Of a stretch of 64,000 bases of DNA, positions 8,859 through 17,335 are shown one piece after another (the stretch's first letter is position 1; each line of letters starts with the position of its first letter). The DNA comes from JBDWFY01 sp965275915 (GTDB taxonomy: Bacteria; Pseudomonadota; Alphaproteobacteria; Rhizobiales; Stappiaceae): assembly GCA_965275915.1 (NCBI GenBank), contig CBDHYI010000007.1, forward strand, positions 992,001 to 1,056,000. The letters run 5' to 3'. The position numbers were made by a program, and so were the translations under genes. The notes beneath the pieces were generated by a model that worked only from the letters and a program-made list of their open reading frames with translations, made no database searches and was not told where the DNA came from.

Positions 8859-10207
8859 CGATCAGGCAGGCAGGCACGAAGCGGGGCAAAATGGTGAACG
8901 GCTTCGACCCTTCGAATGCTGTCGGCCTAGATGACAGAACGCGCTCTTTTGTCGAACGCAGAGTCGAGCTTCTGGGTCCCGCCTATCGCCTGTTCTACGC
9001 CAGTCCAGTGGAGTTTCGACGAGCCGAAGGCGTGCTGATGTTCGATGCGGACGGAAATGACTATCTGGATGCTTACAACAATGTTGTTTCGGTTGGACAT
9101 TGTCATCCGGCGGTCAACGCAGCCATCTTTGAACAATTGAACACCCTGTGTACCCACACGCGTTACATCCAGCCCGAAATACTCGATTTTGCGCAGAAAC
9201 TTCTCGGAACTTTCGACGAGGAGATCGGTCATGCGATGTTCACCTGCACCGGTTCGGAGGCCAACGATCTGGCCCTGCGCATGGCGAAGTATTATACCGG
9301 CAACAAAGGAATTGTAGTGACTTCCGAGGCCTATCACGGCAATTCGGAACTCACGGCGGGCTTTTCTCCGTCCATGGGTGAAAACTCACCTCTGGGCACA
9401 TGGGTCAGGCGAGTGCCCGCACCGGATACGTTCCGCGTGAAAACGGAGAATATGGGCGAATGGCTGGCCGAAAGGGTGAGCGAACAGATTCTGGACCTCA
9501 AGCGCCGAGGCCAGGGATTGGCAGCCTTCGTCGCGGATTCGCTCTTCACTTCAGACGGCATATTCGCCCATGACAGCGACATCTATCAACCGGTGATGGA
9601 GGTCGTGCGGGCTGCCGGCGGGCTTTTCGTCGCCGACGAAGTTCAGTGCGGTTTCGCGCGATCAGGGACCCATATGTGGGGCTACCAGCGCCATTCGGTC
9701 GTGCCCGACATCGTGTCGCTCGGCAAACCGATGGGGAACGGATACCCGGTCGCCGGCATCGTTGTCAGACCTGAGGTTGCTGCCGCATTCGGGCATGATA
9801 TGCGCTACTTCAACACCTTCGGCGGCAACACGGTCGCGATTGCCGCCGCGAATGCCACACTCGATGCAATCCGGAATGAAAACCTTCAGGAGAACTGCTG
9901 CACCGTCGGTGCGACACTGAAAGCGGGCATCGAAGGGCTTGCCCAGAAGGATGAACGCATCGGCGATGTACGTGGGACCGGGCTTTATCTGGGTGTGGAA
10001 ATCGTCAAGGACGGGACAACCCGGGAACCGGACAGCGGTCTTGCACTCGACCTTGTCAATGAAATGTGCAGGCGCCGCGTCCTGATTTCGGCCACTTCCC
10101 AGAATGCCAACGTTTTGAAGATCCGCCCGCCGCTAATCTTTAGCAACGCAAATGCAGATCGCTTTCTGTCGGAACTGGAAGGTTCCCTGAAGACGGTGCC
10201 GGCATAA
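8855..10207 (+). CDS. Class III aminotransferase-fold PLP enzyme (AGXT2/phospholyase-like)
   Basis: A 450-aa fold-type I PLP enzyme. Markers are the cofactor-binding TGSEANDLALR, the Asp pair region FVADEVQCGFARSG and the Schiff-base lysine in SLGKPMGNGYPVAG (about Lys291). The N-terminal DYLDAYNNVVSVGHCHP is typical of the AGXT2 / ethanolamine-phosphate phospholyase / phosphohydroxylysine phospholyase branch. The ATG at 8855 is preferred: it overlaps the kinase stop and has AGGA 8 nt upstream; an in-frame ATG at 8846 also exists. Coupled to the kinase, it more likely performs phosphate and ammonia elimination than ordinary transamination. A transaminase acting on the aminoalkyl product of the ureohydrolases remains possible. 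Confidence 0.82.
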   Translation: MTIRQAGTKRGKMVNGFDPSNAVGLDDRTRSFVERRVELLGPAYRLFYASPVEFRRAEGVLMFDADGNDYLDAYNNVVSVGHCHPAVNAAIFEQLNTLCTHTRYIQPEILDFAQKLLGTFDEEIGHAMFTCTGSEANDLALRMAKYYTGNKGIVVTSEAYHGNSELTAGFSPSMGENSPLGTWVRRVPAPDTFRVKTENMGEWLAERVSEQILDLKRRGQGLAAFVADSLFTSDGIFAHDSDIYQPVMEVVRAAGGLFVADEVQCGFARSGTHMWGYQRHSVVPDIVSLGKPMGNGYPVAGIVVRPEVAAAFGHDMRYFNTFGGNTVAIAAANATLDAIRNENLQENCCTVGATLKAGIEGLAQKDERIGDVRGTGLYLGVEIVKDGTTREPDSGLALDLVNEMCRRRVLISATSQNANVLKIRPPLIFSNANADRFLSELEGSLKTVPA

Positions 10208-10254
10208 AGGCATCCAAAAGCAAAATAAACTGAAATGACGGAGGAAATCGAAAA

Positions 10255-10294
10255 GCCTCACACTCAAAATACTTATGAAATCAAATAGTGAGGC
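10255..10294 (+). promoter_or_regulatory. Inverted repeat upstream of the binding-protein gene
   Basis: GCCTCAC and GTGAGGC form a 7-bp perfect stem with a 26-nt AT-rich loop in the 135-bp gap before the SBP gene. It could be a weak structure in the leader or a regulator site. No T-tract follows, so a terminator is unlikely. A GAGGAGG ribosome-like tract follows at 10300-10306, but it lies too far from the ATG at 10343 to be decisive. Confidence 0.25.
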
Positions 10295-10342
10295 AAATCG
10301 AGGAGGTCTGAATTCAACCAAAGAAAGACCAGAGAGGACCAA

Positions 10343-11371
10343 ATGCTAATCAAGGTAGATAGACGGAGTATCGCACGTGCATTGATCGCACCACTCGCCC
10401 TGTTGATGGCGTCAACGGCCACCATCAGCGAGGCGAAAGCTGAAGACACAATTAACTGCATCTTCCCGTTCTGGTTCGGCTTTGCGCCGGTCTTCGTGGC
10501 GGAGAAGGAAGGCTATTTCGAAAGCGAAGGACTGGATGTCACCACGGCATTCGACAACGATCGCGCAAATGTCTTGCCGGCCATGGCGAACGGATCGATC
10601 GATTGTACCATGCGTACCATCGGCGAATCCATGTCACGTCCGCGCCAAGCTGACACGACAGGAACCGTCATCGGTACAATCGACATCTCCATCGGCGCGG
10701 ACGGTGTCGTTGCAAGCGGCGATATCAAATCTGTGGAGGATCTTGTCGGAAAGACGATGGCCGGCGAAATCAATCATCCCGGTACCACATTGATACAACA
10801 TGCACTCGCGCAAAAGGGCAAAAGTATCAAGGACGTCAACATTCAACTGATCGCGACTGACGATTCAGCCGCGGTGTTTGAAGACGAGAATGTTGCAGCT
10901 GTTGCCACATGGGAACCGATGATGAGTTCCATAATCAAGAACTCGGCACGCGAGGGTGCCCATCTTCTGCTGACGTCTGCAGACTATGAAGGTCTCATCA
11001 CCGACGTCATCATCGTGCGAACCGAGGACTACAAAGAGAACCCGGAAAAATACGCAAAATTCCTGCGCGGTATTTACCGCGCGATCGATCTCTACAACTC
11101 AGATCCGGACAAGTTCATCGCGATTTCGGCTCCATCTTTCGACGTGCCGGCCGATGAAATGAAGGAGGCTCTGGCGGGTGTGAAGTACACTTCCTACGAG
11201 GAAAGCGTCGCATATCTACCGTCCGGAAACAATCCGGGAAAACTGAAGGAAGTCTTTGACGCCTTCAACGAGATCAACATGGTGCTCGATCTGCAGGACG
11301 GCCCCCTGACCTATCAGCCCTACGTGGACGGCTCTACTCTCGATGGCCTTTTCGACGGCCATCAGCGTTAA
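10343..11371 (+). CDS. ABC transporter substrate-binding protein, NMT1/TauA/SsuA type
   Basis: Periplasmic binding protein (342 aa) with a cleavable signal peptide (residues 1 to about 34, ending SEAKAED). The mature N-terminus (FAPVFVAEKEGYFESEGLDV) is the hallmark of the NMT1/THI5-like family, which binds sulfonates, nitrate, pyrimidine precursors and other small N- or S-compounds. It is followed by a stable hairpin and then its permease and ATPase genes. Its place directly behind the ureohydrolase-kinase-PLP genes suggests that it captures the compound those enzymes degrade (inference). Confidence 0.85.
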   Translation: MLIKVDRRSIARALIAPLALLMASTATISEAKAEDTINCIFPFWFGFAPVFVAEKEGYFESEGLDVTTAFDNDRANVLPAMANGSIDCTMRTIGESMSRPRQADTTGTVIGTIDISIGADGVVASGDIKSVEDLVGKTMAGEINHPGTTLIQHALAQKGKSIKDVNIQLIATDDSAAVFEDENVAAVATWEPMMSSIIKNSAREGAHLLLTSADYEGLITDVIIVRTEDYKENPEKYAKFLRGIYRAIDLYNSDPDKFIAISAPSFDVPADEMKEALAGVKYTSYEESVAYLPSGNNPGKLKEVFDAFNEINMVLDLQDGPLTYQPYVDGSTLDGLFDGHQR

Positions 11372-11376
11372 CAAGC

Positions 11377-11412
11377 GCAAAGGCCCCGGTTCAGAGAAAC
11401 CGGGGCCTTTGC
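11377..11412 (+). promoter_or_regulatory. Intercistronic hairpin after the SBP gene
   Basis: Perfect 15-bp stem: left arm 11377-11391, right arm 11398-11412, 6-nt loop. It starts 6 bp after the SBP stop. It lacks a downstream T-run, so it is more likely a partial terminator or 3' mRNA-protecting structure that raises SBP levels above permease and ATPase. Confidence 0.7.
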
Positions 11413-11445
11413 CCAGCAGCTGATTCATACCTGAAGGGCCACCAA

Positions 11446-12234
11446 GTGTTTCAAACTCTTTTTGCGTTCCGGAAACCGATACCGCACCGCCTGCAGACCG
11501 GTCTTGGCGTGTTCGGCTTCGTGCTGTTTCTCGGTGCATGGCACCTCACCGCCGTTTCAGGCGCCATCAGACCAGAGTTCCTGCCGACGCCGCTCGCAGT
11601 GCTGGAGGCTTTCGGACGCCTGTTCACCGAACGGGATTTCGCTTCGGATATCGTCATCAGCGTTACCCGGGTCTGGGTCGCCTTTTTGCTCTCCGTCGTC
11701 ATTGCGGTGCCGCTTGGCCTCTATATGAGCACCTACCGGGCCGTCGGCGCGATCCTTGAGCCGTTTATCGACTTCATCCGTTATCTTCCTGTCCCCGCGC
11801 TGGTCCCGCTTTTGGTCATCTGGTTCGGCGTCGGGGAGACTTCGAAGATTGCTGTTCTCTGGATGGGGACCTTTTTTCAGCTTATTCTCCTGATCGCCGA
11901 TGACACAAAACGCGTTCCATCAGAATATATCGAATCCGGTCAGACGCTGGGGGCCACCAATGGTGAAATCATGCGGCACATCATCATCCCGGCCTCGCTA
12001 CCCAACATCGTCGACAATCTGCGCATCACCCTCGGCTGGTGCTGGACCTACCTGATCGTCGCCGAAATTGTTGCCGCAAACTCTGGGATCGGTCACGTGA
12101 TCTGGTCTTTGCGCCGGTTCGTCAAGACGCCTGAAGTCATGGCGGGGATCATCGCCATCGGTATTATCGGCTTGCTGACAGACCAGGCATTGCGCTTTGC
12201 CCATGCCAGGCTGTTTTCCTATCTGCGCAGGTGA
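11446..12234 (+). CDS. ABC transporter permease, SsuC/TauC type
   Basis: A 262-aa inner-membrane permease of the nitrate/sulfonate/bicarbonate group with about six membrane segments. The coupling loop is visible in the GQTLGATNGEIMRHIIIPAS stretch (about residues 165-184). The IRYLPVPALVPLLVIWFGVG segment is typical of SsuC/TauC. The start is a GTG at 11446 after an AAGG site; the frame has no earlier credible start after the hairpin. The ATPase gene begins 3 bp after the stop. Confidence 0.87.
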   Translation: MFQTLFAFRKPIPHRLQTGLGVFGFVLFLGAWHLTAVSGAIRPEFLPTPLAVLEAFGRLFTERDFASDIVISVTRVWVAFLLSVVIAVPLGLYMSTYRAVGAILEPFIDFIRYLPVPALVPLLVIWFGVGETSKIAVLWMGTFFQLILLIADDTKRVPSEYIESGQTLGATNGEIMRHIIIPASLPNIVDNLRITLGWCWTYLIVAEIVAANSGIGHVIWSLRRFVKTPEVMAGIIAIGIIGLLTDQALRFAHARLFSYLRR

Positions 12235-12237
12235 TCA

Positions 12238-13038
12238 ATGACTGCTTCGATCGAAATAGAAAACCTGTCCAAGACCTATTGGTCGGAGGATGGCAAAACC
12301 GAAACCAAGGTTATCCTGCCGATGTCTCTGTCGATTTCCGAAGGCGAGATGGTGATGTTTCTCGGCCCCTCTGGGTGCGGCAAGACCACACTGATGCGCA
12401 TTGTCGGCGGTCTTGAACACCAGGACCAGGGAACAGTTCTATTGAACGGGGAACTCCTTGACAAACCGGACCGCAGGCGCGGGATGGTGTTCCAGTCTTA
12501 CTCCTCGTTTCCCTGGCTGACGGTCCGTGACAACGTGAAGTTCGGTACCCGTTACAGAAGAGACATTTCGGAAGCTGAAAAACAAGAGGTCACGGACCAC
12601 TACCTTGCCATGGTTGGCCTTGCCCAGTACCGGGATTTCTATACCAACCGGATTTCCGGCGGTATGCGTCAGCGCGTTGCCATTGCCAGGACGCTGGCTT
12701 CTTCTCCGGAAGTTCTGCTCATGGACGAGCCGTTCGGTGCGCTTGACGCCCAGACGCGCGAACATCTTCAGTTCCAGTTGATGGACATCAACCAGACTGA
12801 ACAAAAGACGACGATCTTCGTTACCCATGACGTCGAAGAAGCGATCCTTCTTGCCGACCGGATCGTGATTTTCTCAGCCCGGCCGGCGCGTATCGTTAGG
12901 GAAATCGTGGTCGATGATCTTATTCCGATGCAAAACCGGCGCAGCGGGGACGTGGATCCCCAAAAAATGTTCGACCTGCGCCGTGAAATTCACGAAATCA
13001 TCAGTATGCAATATTCCAGTGCCACGGAGGCTGTTTGA
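12238..13038 (+). CDS. ABC transporter ATP-binding protein, SsuB/TauB type
   Basis: A 266-aa ATPase of the same importer: Walker A GPSGCGKTT, signature ISGGMRQR, Walker B VLLMDEPFGALD and H-loop FVTHDVEEA. The C-terminal 45 residues extend beyond the core domain, as in other SsuB-like proteins. The stop lies 1 bp before the GTG start of the first SDR gene, so transport and oxidation genes are in one transcript. Confidence 0.9.
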   Translation: MTASIEIENLSKTYWSEDGKTETKVILPMSLSISEGEMVMFLGPSGCGKTTLMRIVGGLEHQDQGTVLLNGELLDKPDRRRGMVFQSYSSFPWLTVRDNVKFGTRYRRDISEAEKQEVTDHYLAMVGLAQYRDFYTNRISGGMRQRVAIARTLASSPEVLLMDEPFGALDAQTREHLQFQLMDINQTEQKTTIFVTHDVEEAILLADRIVIFSARPARIVREIVVDDLIPMQNRRSGDVDPQKMFDLRREIHEIISMQYSSATEAV

Positions 13039-13039
13039 C

Positions 13040-13813
13040 GTGAGCGCATCATTTAAGGGCAAGAGGGCTGTCGTGACCGGTGCAAACAGAGGCATCGGTC
13101 TGAGTGTCGCCGAGGGGTTTTTGAGCGCAGGCGCCGATGTCACGATCGTGGCCCTGGAGGAAGATGTCGAAACGGTCGCAGCAGAACTCAGCGAGAACTA
13201 TGGAAAATCCGTTCAAGGCCTTGTTTGCGACATATCCGATCTGGACCACGTCATCCGGCTGCGGGACAAGATCGATCACGCGGATATTCTCATCAACAAT
13301 GCCGGTTTTGAGTACATCACGCCGATAACCGACTCCTCAGAGCAAGTGGACGCGAATTTCAGGCAGATTGTCGAAACCAATGTCATCGGCACCTTTTCTG
13401 TTATCCGCCACCTGCTCGACAGGCTTCCGGACGGCGCCCGTATCGTCAATACGGCCTCCATGTGGGGCAAGACCGCCGTGGCGGAATTCAGTGGCTATTG
13501 CGCTTCAAAACATGCCGTGATCGGCCTGACGCGATCGCTCGCCCAAGAGCTGGCACCCAGGAAAATCTCGGTCAACGCGGTCTGCCCCGGTTGGGTGAGA
13601 ACAGCTGCATCCATGCGATCGCTTTCCTTCATGGCGGCGCGGCAGAACCGCACAGAAAACGATCTGCTGGCCGAAATCGTATCCGCACAAGCCTTGGAGG
13701 GCCTGATGGAACCTGCCGACATGGCGGCGATCTATCTGTTTCTGTCAGGTCCTGCGGCGGACAATATCACCGGGCAGTCCTTCACCATTGACCGCGGCGA
13801 GCTGATGCAATGA
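13040..13813 (+). CDS. SDR-family oxidoreductase 1
   Basis: A 257-aa NAD(P)-dependent short-chain dehydrogenase. The Rossmann motif TGANRGIG is at residues 12-19, NNAG mid-protein, and the catalytic Tyr/Lys in YCASK with the Ser in NTASMWGK. The C-terminal consensus ITGQSFTIDRG is also present. The GTG at 13040 is preferred over the longer open frame because GGAGG lies 9 nt upstream and because it gives the normal SDR length. It overlaps the next SDR gene by 4 bp. Two consecutive SDRs suggest oxidation of an alcohol or amino-alcohol product in the pathway; the substrate is unknown. Confidence 0.87.
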   Translation: MSASFKGKRAVVTGANRGIGLSVAEGFLSAGADVTIVALEEDVETVAAELSENYGKSVQGLVCDISDLDHVIRLRDKIDHADILINNAGFEYITPITDSSEQVDANFRQIVETNVIGTFSVIRHLLDRLPDGARIVNTASMWGKTAVAEFSGYCASKHAVIGLTRSLAQELAPRKISVNAVCPGWVRTAASMRSLSFMAARQNRTENDLLAEIVSAQALEGLMEPADMAAIYLFLSGPAADNITGQSFTIDRGELMQ

Positions 13814-14553
13814 AAACTGAACTCAACAGCAAAATGGCGCTGGTGACCGGTGCGGCCCAAGGCATCGGCGCAGCTGTCGCCTGCGCTTTGGCAGAAGCAG
13901 GCGCAACCGCCATTCTGGCTGACCGTCGCAACCCGGTTGAAACGGAAGCCGTAATACGCGCAAAGGGCGGCAATGCGCGCTCCAAAATTTGCGACGTTGC
14001 TGATCCGGCAAGCGTGGAGGCTCTTTTTGCCAGCCTGAAGGAACGAGAGGGATGCCTTGATTTTACCGTCAACGCAGCGGGCATTCTGTCGGAAGGAAAG
14101 ATTACGGACATGCCGGTGGAGCAGTTCGATAGGACCATTTCCGTGAACCTTCGCGGATCGTTTCTAATTGCCAGAGGGTCCGCGCAACTCATGCGACCGG
14201 CCAAGCGGGGCCGAATCATCTTCATCTCATCGGAACTGGCATATCTCGGAAGAGCAGACTTCTCCGCCTATTGCGCTTCCAAGGCGGGCGTCGTTGGTTT
14301 GACACGGTCCCTGGCGAGGGAACTCGCTCCGGACATCCTCGTCAATTCGATCGCACCTGGTCCAATCGACACGCCGATGCTCGCTTTGGAGAACATGTCG
14401 CAGGAATGGATCGACAAGGAGCTCGACATTCCCCTTGGCCGCGTGGGCCTGCCAAGTGAAATCGGCGCCCTTGCGCGCTTTTTATGCAGTCCGGAGGCCG
14501 GCTTCTTTACCGGCCAGACATTGAGCCCCAACGGTGGGGCCGTCATGATTTGA
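13810..14553 (+). CDS. SDR-family oxidoreductase 2
   Basis: A 247-aa SDR with TGAAQGIG, NAAG and YCASK motifs, and a C-terminal FFTGQTLSPNGG. It overlaps SDR1 (ATGA) and its own stop overlaps the next start (TGATG). The two SDRs are only moderately similar, so they probably act on different substrates or successive steps rather than being a recent duplication. Substrate unknown. Confidence 0.87.
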   Translation: MKTELNSKMALVTGAAQGIGAAVACALAEAGATAILADRRNPVETEAVIRAKGGNARSKICDVADPASVEALFASLKEREGCLDFTVNAAGILSEGKITDMPVEQFDRTISVNLRGSFLIARGSAQLMRPAKRGRIIFISSELAYLGRADFSAYCASKAGVVGLTRSLARELAPDILVNSIAPGPIDTPMLALENMSQEWIDKELDIPLGRVGLPSEIGALARFLCSPEAGFFTGQTLSPNGGAVMI

Positions 14554-15479
14554 TGGAGCAGCCGATGTTGCAAAGACCCGTAAACTGGCCTGGCGGCGCA
14601 AAGATCGCATGTGCCATTACCCTCGATATGGACGCAGACAGTCTGATTCATATCCATCATGGTACGAACGCGCGCAACAAACTCAGCGCAACGTCTATGC
14701 TTCGATACGGTCCGGACGTCGCTGTCCCGCGCATTCTGGACAGCTACCGCCGGCTCGGGCTGAAACAGACATTTTTCATTCCGGCCTGGTGCATTGAAAA
14801 CCATCCGGAAGCCGTTGATGCAATTGTCCGAGATGGACATGAAGTTGGGTATCACGGCTACATCCATGAAGCCCCTAACTGTCTTTCCCGTGATCAGGAG
14901 CATGACTGGATGTGTCGGTCCATCGAGATAATCGAAAGACACACCGGCAAACGACCGCGTGGCAACCGCTCTCCTCTGTATCACATGTCGGCTCATACGC
15001 CCGAACTGCTCATTGAGGAGGGATTTGTTTACGATTCTTCTCTCATGGGCGACGAAGTGCCCTATCTGCTCGAAGTTCCCCGAAAGGGCCGCCTGACAGA
15101 ATTACCGGTGAGCTGGGCGACGGACGACTGGCCTCCATATGTTCATGCACCTGATCTCAACTACATGTTTCAGGTCTTGCCGCCCAAGCGGGCAATGGAG
15201 GTTTTTCTTGCCGAATTTGACGCCTTGCGCGCCTGTCCGGGCGGCGTTTGGATCAGTGTTTGGCACCCCTTTGTAAGCGGCCGCCTGTCACGTTGGCAGG
15301 AAGTGGAAAAAGCAATCGATTACATGCGCATGACCGGAGATGTATGGTTTGCGAGCCTTGAACAAATAGCTGCGCATGTCTCCAGCCAAACAAAAAGCGG
15401 AGTATATCAGCCTCGTATAGATGTTTTGCCTTACCACGACCAACTGCAGGTTCCGTCGGACTTGATCGGCAGAGCATGA
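14553..15479 (+). CDS. Polysaccharide-deacetylase-family (NodB fold) hydrolase, PuuE/HpPgdA-like
   Basis: A 308-aa NodB-fold metal hydrolase. The metal site is visible as an N-terminal Asp in TLDMDAD and the HxxxH motif in GYHGYIHE. The pattern RGNRSPLYHMS follows, as in the PuuE/HpPgdA branch. It lacks a signal peptide, so it acts inside the cell. That branch cleaves small C-N bonds (allantoin, cyclic imides) rather than chitin-like polymers, which fits a nitrogen-catabolic operon. The start is at the ATG overlapping the SDR2 stop; a second ATG at 14565 preceded by GGAG is equally plausible. It is the last gene of the plus-strand run from 6836. Confidence 0.82.
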   Translation: MEQPMLQRPVNWPGGAKIACAITLDMDADSLIHIHHGTNARNKLSATSMLRYGPDVAVPRILDSYRRLGLKQTFFIPAWCIENHPEAVDAIVRDGHEVGYHGYIHEAPNCLSRDQEHDWMCRSIEIIERHTGKRPRGNRSPLYHMSAHTPELLIEEGFVYDSSLMGDEVPYLLEVPRKGRLTELPVSWATDDWPPYVHAPDLNYMFQVLPPKRAMEVFLAEFDALRACPGGVWISVWHPFVSGRLSRWQEVEKAIDYMRMTGDVWFASLEQIAAHVSSQTKSGVYQPRIDVLPYHDQLQVPSDLIGRA

Positions 15480-15553
15480 TCCCGACGATCTTCTTGAGAC
15501 TGCTTAAGATGTTAAGTCCAAGCATATTCCCTTTGTTTTTACGCGTATCCTTG

Positions 15554-15579
15554 TCGTGAAGGTGACACAACCTTCACGA
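15554..15579. terminator. Inverted repeat between convergent genes
   Basis: A 10-bp perfect stem (15554-15563 with 15570-15579) and a 6-nt loop lie between the ends of the convergent deacetylase and regulator genes. Position suggests a bidirectional transcription end, but neither side has an adjacent T-tract. Confidence 0.45.
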
Positions 15580-15587
15580 GACCGGTT

Positions 15588-16214
15588 CTAGTTTGCTGAT
15601 GCTACTTTAAGGTCATTGTAAATTGTTGCACGGCTGACATTCAGAACACGTGCAACATAGGACACCGCGTGTTTTTGCCGCAAACCATCTGTACGGACAA
15701 CGTCTTTAAGGAGTTCCAGGCGATCCATTCGGTTCAGCGCATCGACACTCTTGTTTTTGTCGCGGCACCAATCGACGATAAACCTGTTCATCTTTTCGTG
15801 CCAGTCATTCTTGAACAGTTCATCGGGCTCGCCGGAGCTCACAGGCGCACCGATCAGAGCGGTGATTGCGTTCTGGGCAGCCATGATGTCCGACAGATCG
15901 TAATTGAAGCATGTCAGCGCAAAGGGTTTGCCGTCGTCGTCCCGCAAAACCGCGCTGATGGTACGGATAACCCGCCCGTCCCAGTTGACGCGCTCATGAG
16001 GGCCGATCACATCCCGCTCGTCATTTTCCCTGAAATCCAATTCTGAAAGATATGATGGATCGCCGATTTGTCGTTTCGAATAGGGATTGCAAATGTAGAC
16101 CACCGTCTCGGTCGCCAGCGAGTGAACGACAATTTCCACGTTCGATCCCAGGAGTTTGGACAGGGCCTCGGCGACCGGAACTGCGGTGCGTGAAATCAAT
16201 GCATCCTGAGTCAT
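15588..16214 (-). CDS. YheO/DauR-type transcriptional regulator (PAS-like + C-terminal HTH)
   Basis: A 208-aa regulator. The N-terminal two-thirds form the YheO-type PAS-like domain (VEIVVHSL, RTISAVLRDDDGKPFALTCF). The C-terminus holds the HTH characteristic of the family (HAVSYVARVLNVSRATIYND). DauR of Pseudomonas, the best-known relative, represses D-arginine catabolism. Here the gene is the last of an eight-gene minus-strand operon for transport and processing of an amino compound and probably controls that operon and the divergent PLP gene. Ligand unknown. Confidence 0.85.
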   Translation of the reverse strand: MTQDALISRTAVPVAEALSKLLGSNVEIVVHSLATETVVYICNPYSKRQIGDPSYLSELDFRENDERDVIGPHERVNWDGRVIRTISAVLRDDDGKPFALTCFNYDLSDIMAAQNAITALIGAPVSSGEPDELFKNDWHEKMNRFIVDWCRDKNKSVDALNRMDRLELLKDVVRTDGLRQKHAVSYVARVLNVSRATIYNDLKVASAN

Positions 16215-16281
16215 TTATCACCTTTGAACGCACAATAATTATGCAGCTCTTGTACCCCGGCTTCCGGGCGCAGGCAAAAGG

Positions 16282-17274
16282 TCAATCAACCGGGTGACCG
16301 ATTACACCCAGGCAATCGCCCCGCCGGACAAGCCCCTGCCCGGCTGTACAAAACAGGATTCCAGACGTTCGCGCATGTATGGACACCGGCGCCACTTCCA
16401 CCCTGTCTGTAAGATGAAGCCGGCCGACGGGCTGTCCTTCCTCCACCTGTGTGCCCAGCCCGGCCAGAGGTTCGAACAGCCCGGTATCGTCAGAATAGAC
16501 GTAGTGATGAAATCCATCCACGAGGACAGACGTTGAAGAGCCTGACCGCACATCTTCACGTTCCTCCGCCAGCAAGCCCAGATGCCGCATCACACCGTCA
16601 ATTCCGTCGCGCGTTATCTCCAGCGTCTCTTTCGTTACCGTCCCGGAACCGCCAAGCTCCGTCGCCAGAATCTTCTTTCCCTGCCGCTCCACTTCAGTGT
16701 CAATCATCGTTTCAACCTGAGGCTCGCGCAGAATCACACATATCGGAGCGTTGAACGCGGCCGCAAGTGTGCGGATCTCACGTGTCGCCGCTTCCGTCTT
16801 CTGCATCGGGACAATCGTGGAAGGCACAAACATGAGCGAACGCCCGCCGGAATGAAGATCAAACACAACATCAGCCCGCGCTATCAGTTCCCGGCTGACG
16901 AAGTCCGCGATCCGCTGTGTCGCGTTTCCAACGGGATTGCCGGGGAAAGCCCGGTTCATGTTGCCGTTGTCGAGCGGCGACAGCCGCGTGCCGTTCTGTA
17001 CCGCCGGCAAATTCAACGCCGGCACAATGACGACCTGCCCCCGGACGTTCTCCACATCCAACCCGCCATGCACAAGATTCGACAGCGCGATGGGAGCCTC
17101 GAACTCGTCCCCATGCGCGCCTCCCAAGAGCAACAGGATTGGCCCCTCGCCGTTCTTAAAGCTGTAGATCGGCACACGCTGATTCGACCAGGCACTCAAG
17201 TCCAGCGAGACAGGAACGTCGATGTAGCCTTTCTGGAAGCCTTCAGCATCCAGATCGAGCGAAGCGGTCAGCAT
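16282..17274 (-). CDS. Succinylglutamate desuccinylase/aspartoacylase-family deacylase (DoeB/EutE-like)
   Basis: A 330-aa zinc amidohydrolase of the M14-like AstE/AspA superfamily. Zinc ligands are visible: HGDEFE (His and Glu) and DLHSGG (His). Long stretches such as ALNLPAVQNGTRLSP and NMNRAFPGN, and the later TELGGSGTVT, resemble N-acetyl-diaminobutyrate deacetylase (DoeB/EutE) of ectoine breakdown. I infer removal of an acyl group from an N-acylated amino acid imported by the neighbouring transporter. The ectoine hydrolase that would make DoeB's substrate is not in the window, so the substrate may differ. Confidence 0.82.
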   Translation of the reverse strand: MLTASLDLDAEGFQKGYIDVPVSLDLSAWSNQRVPIYSFKNGEGPILLLLGGAHGDEFEAPIALSNLVHGGLDVENVRGQVVIVPALNLPAVQNGTRLSPLDNGNMNRAFPGNPVGNATQRIADFVSRELIARADVVFDLHSGGRSLMFVPSTIVPMQKTEAATREIRTLAAAFNAPICVILREPQVETMIDTEVERQGKKILATELGGSGTVTKETLEITRDGIDGVMRHLGLLAEEREDVRSGSSTSVLVDGFHHYVYSDDTGLFEPLAGLGTQVEEGQPVGRLHLTDRVEVAPVSIHARTSGILFCTAGQGLVRRGDCLGVIGHPVD

Positions 17275-17335
17275 ACCGGACTCCGATTGTGTAGATAGCG
17301 CAGGACCAATCCGTCCGGAGAGCCCTGCTGTTACC

